Positions 60,339 through 64,000 of a stretch of 64,000 bases of DNA are shown piece after piece. The notes beneath the pieces were generated by a model. That model was not told the origin of the DNA. It saw only the letters and a program-made list of their open reading frames with translations, and made no database searches. How positions within the stretch are numbered: the stretch's first letter is position 1; the number at the start of each line of letters is the position of its first letter. Location: assembly GCF_010723575.1 (NCBI RefSeq), contig NZ_BLKZ01000001.1:2914001-2978000 (forward strand), in the 5' to 3' direction. This stretch comes from Mycobacterium bourgelatii (lineage in GTDB: Bacteria; Actinomycetota; Actinomycetes; Mycobacteriales; Mycobacteriaceae). A program made the position numbers and the translations under genes.

Positions 60339-63137
60339 GTGATTGCTCGATTCATCCAGCGTTTCGCGCTACTGGTCATCGGCGCATGGGCGCTCGCGGT
60401 CGTCATCGGTAATAGCGTTGCGCCGCAACTTGAGCAGCTGATCACCCTCGAGGATCAGCCGTACTCGCCGTATGGCACCGCCACCTGGGAGGCGGTGCAG
60501 TGGTCGGCAAGGGCGTTTGACGAAGCTCCCGGCGACAACATCGCATACGTCGTGATCGAGAAGGACAGCGCACTCGACGACAGCGACCGGTTGTACTACG
60601 ACCAATTGCTGGCCGCGCTGCGCAGCGATTCACGGCACATCTTCGAAGTTGAAGACCGGTGGGGCATTCCGGCCACCGCCGATGCGGCAGTCAGCGCCGA
60701 TCACAAGGCCGTGTTCGCGACGTTGCGTCTTTCGGGCATGATCGGTACCTCGCAAGCGCGGGAGGCGATAACTGCGGTGCGTTCCATCGTGGCGCAGATG
60801 AGCTCTCCCGACGGCGTTCACGTCTTCGTCACCGGTCCAGGCGTCACGATCTTGGACGAGTTCGCTGCAATCGACAGACACACGCAGCTGATCACGCTGG
60901 CCACGTTCGCCGTGCTGCTGGTCCTGTTGTTGATTCTCTACCGATCCCTGATCACCGCGATGGTGCCGCTGGTGACGGTCGTCATGTCATTGGCCATAGC
61001 CAAACCCATCATCACCCTGCTCGTCGACCGCGAAGTGATCGGCGTCAATCTGTTTTCGCTCGAACTGAGCACGGCGGTCGTGGTCGGGACCGGCACCGTG
61101 TTCGCGATTTTCCTGATCGGCCGCTACCACGAACGGCGAAGACAAGACTTCGATCCGGCAGACGCTTTGGACGACGCCTATCGCGGCGTGGCGCCCGCCA
61201 TCGTGGCCTCCACCCTGATCGTGGTCGCACCCCTGGGCGCGGTCGGCTGGCTGGACCTGGCCCGCATCAGCATGTTCGGGACCACCGGAATCCTGTGCTC
61301 GATCGGGGTTATCGCGGTGGGCTTGGCGGCGCTAACGCTGACCCCGGCGCTGATCGCGCTCGCCAGTCGCTTCGATCTGCTCAAACCGCCGGAGCGCCGG
61401 CGTACGCTGCGCCGCTTCCGGCGAATCGGCACCGCTGTGGCGCGCTGGCCGGCACCCTACTTGTTGGGCAGTGGCGTCTTGGCGGTAGTCCTGCTGATAG
61501 CCCTGCCCGGCGTGCCGATCGGCTGGAATGAAGCGGCCGCGACCCCCCGTTGGGCTCCCTCCAACCTCGGATATCAGGCCGCTGATCGACACTTCCCGCC
61601 CAATGAACTGCTACCCGCCGTCGTCACCATCGAGACCGATCACGACATTCGCAACCCGACCGGTCTGACGGCCGTCGAAAAGATCACGACCTCGATCATG
61701 GCCATTCCCGGCGTACGCATGGTGCAGTCCGCCAGCCACCCCAGCGGACTGGCATCCAAGCAAGCCGCGTTGACGGCGTCGGGCGGAAATCTCGGCGACA
61801 ATCTCTACGACTTCGGCGACCTGCTGGCGGCGCGGCAGGACGCCCTGCCTAACCTCGAAACTGCGGCGAATGAAGTGGTGAAGTCGCTGGACCTGCTGCA
61901 AGGTGCCATGCAACAGAGCGTGTATGGAATTGGTCAGGTGAGTTTGGCCGTCCATCTGACGCAGGACGCGATCGTCAAACTCCGCAGTCGATCTGCTGAC
62001 GTCGTCGAGATTTTCGACCCGCTCCGCAGCTTCGTAGGGTCGATTCCGGACTGCGTCGCGACCCCCGTATGCGCGGCCGCCCAAGGGGCGGTGGCATGGG
62101 CGAATGGAGTGTCTGACACTGCCAAGAACCTGGCCGACGGGGCAGAACAGCTGGCCCAGGGGATCGCCGACGCGGCGGCGACGTCCGGAGGGGCTAGCTT
62201 TGCGCAAATCATGGACCAAGTGTCCGGCCAGATGGCGCAGGTACGGGCGTCGGCGGCACAACTAAAGCTGGTGCTGAACAACCCCGCAACGCCGGTATCC
62301 ATCCTGGAAATGCCGGGTTACCTGCATGAACTGGCTGCCGTCTCACCGGATGCCCCGGGCGCGAACCTCTATGCCTCCCGCAGGATCCTTACCGATCCGA
62401 ATATGCGGCCGGTCCTGGACGATTTCATCTCGTCGACCGGACTCGCGACACGACTACTCGTGTACGGGGAAGGTGACGAGTGGGGAAGTGAAGGTGCAGA
62501 GCGCGCTCGCGCCATCGTCAGTGCGGTGAAGGATGCGACCCAGGACGGCACCCTCAAACCGGTTGCGGTGCAACTGACCGGCGTCGGGCCGACCACCCGC
62601 GACATCCAAGATCTCGTCGGCGGTGACCTGCTCTTGTTGGTGGCCATCACACTCGTCGTCATCTTTGCGATCGCCGCACTACTGCTACGAAGTCCACTCG
62701 CCGGCATCGTCGTCTTGGCCACCATCGCGATGTCCTACGTCTGCGCGCTCGGCGCCAGCGTGATGTTCTGGCAACGCCTACTTGGTTACGAATTGCATTG
62801 GCTGGTCCCGCCGATCGCGTTTGTGTTGCTGATAGCGCTGGGTTCCTCGGGCAACCTGCTGTTGGCGCGGCGCATGCGTGAAGAACGTCCCGGCGGGCCA
62901 CGGGTCAGTATCATTCGCACGTTCGCCGCCACGGGCGCCGTGATAACTGTCGCCGGAATCGTCATCGGCATAACGATGTTCGGGCTGGCGACCAGTAGCG
63001 CGCTGAGCGTGGCGCAGATCGGCGTCACCGTCGGTCTCGGTTTGTTGCTGGACGCCCTGGTGGTCCGCAGCTTCGTGCTACCGGCCATCGTTGTGGTGCT
63101 CGAGCGTTGGATCTGGTGGCCGCGCGAGCCCGTATGA
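60339..63137 (+). CDS. MmpL/RND-family transporter without Asp-Tyr pairs
   Basis: This encodes 932 residues from GTG 60339, with the usual MmpL plan: first helix (7-29), a large porter loop, a block of helices (180-370), a coiled second loop (about 420-690), and C-terminal helices. FAIFLIGRYHERR at 255-267 is the MmpL helix-4 signature, yet the Asp-Tyr pair before it is Val254-Phe255. In helix 10, GSSGNLLLARR replaces the usual GSDYNLLL, so Asp-Tyr is Ser837-Gly838. MmpL transporters need those residues for proton flow. The rest of the family pattern is intact. The SDR gene follows 10 bases later. Confidence 0.87.
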   Translation: MIARFIQRFALLVIGAWALAVVIGNSVAPQLEQLITLEDQPYSPYGTATWEAVQWSARAFDEAPGDNIAYVVIEKDSALDDSDRLYYDQLLAALRSDSRHIFEVEDRWGIPATADAAVSADHKAVFATLRLSGMIGTSQAREAITAVRSIVAQMSSPDGVHVFVTGPGVTILDEFAAIDRHTQLITLATFAVLLVLLLILYRSLITAMVPLVTVVMSLAIAKPIITLLVDREVIGVNLFSLELSTAVVVGTGTVFAIFLIGRYHERRRQDFDPADALDDAYRGVAPAIVASTLIVVAPLGAVGWLDLARISMFGTTGILCSIGVIAVGLAALTLTPALIALASRFDLLKPPERRRTLRRFRRIGTAVARWPAPYLLGSGVLAVVLLIALPGVPIGWNEAAATPRWAPSNLGYQAADRHFPPNELLPAVVTIETDHDIRNPTGLTAVEKITTSIMAIPGVRMVQSASHPSGLASKQAALTASGGNLGDNLYDFGDLLAARQDALPNLETAANEVVKSLDLLQGAMQQSVYGIGQVSLAVHLTQDAIVKLRSRSADVVEIFDPLRSFVGSIPDCVATPVCAAAQGAVAWANGVSDTAKNLADGAEQLAQGIADAAATSGGASFAQIMDQVSGQMAQVRASAAQLKLVLNNPATPVSILEMPGYLHELAAVSPDAPGANLYASRRILTDPNMRPVLDDFISSTGLATRLLVYGEGDEWGSEGAERARAIVSAVKDATQDGTLKPVAVQLTGVGPTTRDIQDLVGGDLLLLVAITLVVIFAIAALLLRSPLAGIVVLATIAMSYVCALGASVMFWQRLLGYELHWLVPPIAFVLLIALGSSGNLLLARRMREERPGGPRVSIIRTFAATGAVITVAGIVIGITMFGLATSSALSVAQIGVTVGLGLLLDALVVRSFVLPAIVVVLERWIWWPREPV

Positions 63138-63147
63138 ATCGAACGCC

Positions 63148-64000
63148 ATGACTGACGACAAGTTGCTCGCCGGACGCGGGGTCGTGATCGTTGGCGGAAG
63201 TCGAGGCATCGGGCGAGCGGTTGCCGAACACGTCTGCGGCCTCGGCGCGGGCGTCGTGGTCAACGGGCGCGACGCCGACCCCGTGCAAGAAACGGTCGAT
63301 GCACTTGCCGCACACCACGGCAGCGCCACCGGTCTGGTCGGAGCGGCATCCGACGAAGGCATCGCCCAGGCGCTGATCGAGAAATGCCTTGGCTCCTACG
63401 GGCGATTGGACGTGCTGATCAACTGTGCCGGGGTGGCCGAGCCGCCGCATTCCTCGATCCTGAATATCTCGGCGAGCGAATTCGACGATCTGATTCAAGC
63501 CCACCTCGGCACGGTGTTTCACACGTGTCGGGCGGCCGCGCCGATCATGGCCGCACAGGGGCACGGGTCGATCATCAATACCAGCTCGGTGGCGTTCCTC
63601 GGCGACTACGGTGGCACCGGCTATCCGGCCGGCAAAGGCGCCGTCAACGGGTTGACCGTGGCCATTGCGGCGGAATTGAAGGGATCGGGGGTGCGGGCCA
63701 ACGTGATCTGCCCCGGCGCCAGGACACGGTTGTCAACCGGCGCGGAATACGAGGAGCACATCCAGAACCTCCACCGTCGCGGTTTGCTCGACGAGATGAC
63801 CATGCGAGCGTCACTGGACGCCGCCCCGGCCGAGTTTGTAGCGCCCCTCTATGCGTATCTCGCCAGTGATCTGGCGTCCGCCCTGACCGGCCAAATATTC
63901 ATTGCCGCAGGCGGATTCGTCGGCAAATTCAACAAGCCGACGCCGCAGGTGGTGGGGTACCGCGACCACACAGACTCGGATCCGTGGTCGGTCGAGGAGC
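63148..64000 (+). CDS. Short-chain dehydrogenase (3' partial)
   Basis: The ATG at 63148 opens a frame that runs to the window end without a stop, 284 codons so far. VVIVGGSRGIGRAVAEH is the cofactor motif, INCAGVAEPP and INTSSVAFLGDYGG fit strand 4 and the catalytic Ser, and YPAGK gives the Tyr-Lys pair. VNGRDADP after strand 2 suggests NADP. The C-terminus after GGFVGKFNKP is longer than the usual SDR end and continues beyond the window. The gap to the MmpL-like gene is 10 bases, so they are probably co-transcribed. Confidence 0.9.
   Translation, partial: MTDDKLLAGRGVVIVGGSRGIGRAVAEHVCGLGAGVVVNGRDADPVQETVDALAAHHGSATGLVGAASDEGIAQALIEKCLGSYGRLDVLINCAGVAEPPHSSILNISASEFDDLIQAHLGTVFHTCRAAAPIMAAQGHGSIINTSSVAFLGDYGGTGYPAGKGAVNGLTVAIAAELKGSGVRANVICPGARTRLSTGAEYEEHIQNLHRRGLLDEMTMRASLDAAPAEFVAPLYAYLASDLASALTGQIFIAAGGFVGKFNKPTPQVVGYRDHTDSDPWSVEE

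Noticed and set aside
1..64000. tRNA, rRNA, insertion sequences, prophage
   Set aside because: I looked for cloverleaf-type ends, transposase motifs and integrase-like proteins and saw none.

Overview
The window reads as chromosome of a slow-growing Mycobacterium of the PE_PGRS-bearing type (relatives of M. kansasii, M. marinum or M. gordonae rather than the M. avium complex). The grounds are high GC with many GTG starts, a PE_PGRS gene, a PPE gene, an MmpL-type transporter, mycobacterial-type Ser/Thr kinases (PknE, PknF), a FadD1-type ligase, DesA3-type desaturases and an F420/PPOX protein. I saw no rRNA, tRNA, insertion sequence, prophage or CRISPR array. From memory of M. tuberculosis gene order, the backbone corresponds to the Rv1743-Rv1755c region: pknE, pknF, the FHA-ABC transporter Rv1747, fadD1, Rv1751, Rv1752 and a phospholipase C relic where plcD sits. 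Long blocks are inserted between these genes.

Layout. 1-4476: a giant hybrid sensor kinase, cut by the window edge, with its own SpoIIE phosphatase and anti-sigma-type ATPase domains, followed by a STAS antagonist. 4422-5420: a broken PE_PGRS gene. 5497-6740: an acyltransferase and an SRPBCC protein. 7007-10331: pknE and a membrane acyltransferase. 10290-13722: a minus-strand redox operon (DUF1295 reductase, FAD oxidoreductase, flavin reductase, NTF2-like protein) ending in a protein with a period-3 cysteine ladder. 13923-18754: membrane protein, SRPBCC, PPOX, a type III PKS paired with an ICMT-type methyltransferase, a 54-residue ORF and a NYN-OST-HTH protein. 18813-27638: SDR, desaturase, transglutaminase, molybdopterin oxidoreductase, sulfatase, DUF4235 and an HSL esterase.

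27739-34341: pknF, an acetoacetate-decarboxylase-like protein, the FHA-ABC exporter (a PknF substrate in M. tuberculosis) and a PPE2-type gene. The PPE2 leader holds a cobalamin riboswitch and a short upstream ORF, but no cobalamin-synthesis genes follow. 34739-37546: ANTAR regulator, M48 protease and a diiron-like protein. 37543-44812: a TetR-controlled catabolic-looking cluster (acyl-CoA ligase-type enzyme, class II aldolase, amidohydrolase, SDR, Baeyer-Villiger monooxygenase). Two tandem GACA-N2-TGTC palindromes lie over the regulator's apparent promoter.

44964-57432: methyltransferase, SDR, P450, a membrane-anchored unknown, fadD1 with its own TetR, a divergent 414-residue unknown, a flavo-iron-sulfur reductase with a second desaturase, and the Rv1751/Rv1752 pair. 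57421-64000: a TIM-barrel isomerase-like protein, a small secreted protein, the plc relic, an unknown membrane protein, an MmpL-like transporter that lacks both proton-relay Asp-Tyr pairs, and an SDR cut by the window end.

The strongest leads are the riboswitch-uORF-PPE2 leader without cob genes, the cysteine-ladder protein, the MmpL without its Asp-Tyr pairs, and the catabolic cluster with its tandem operator. All assignments are by eye and memory; no search was run.
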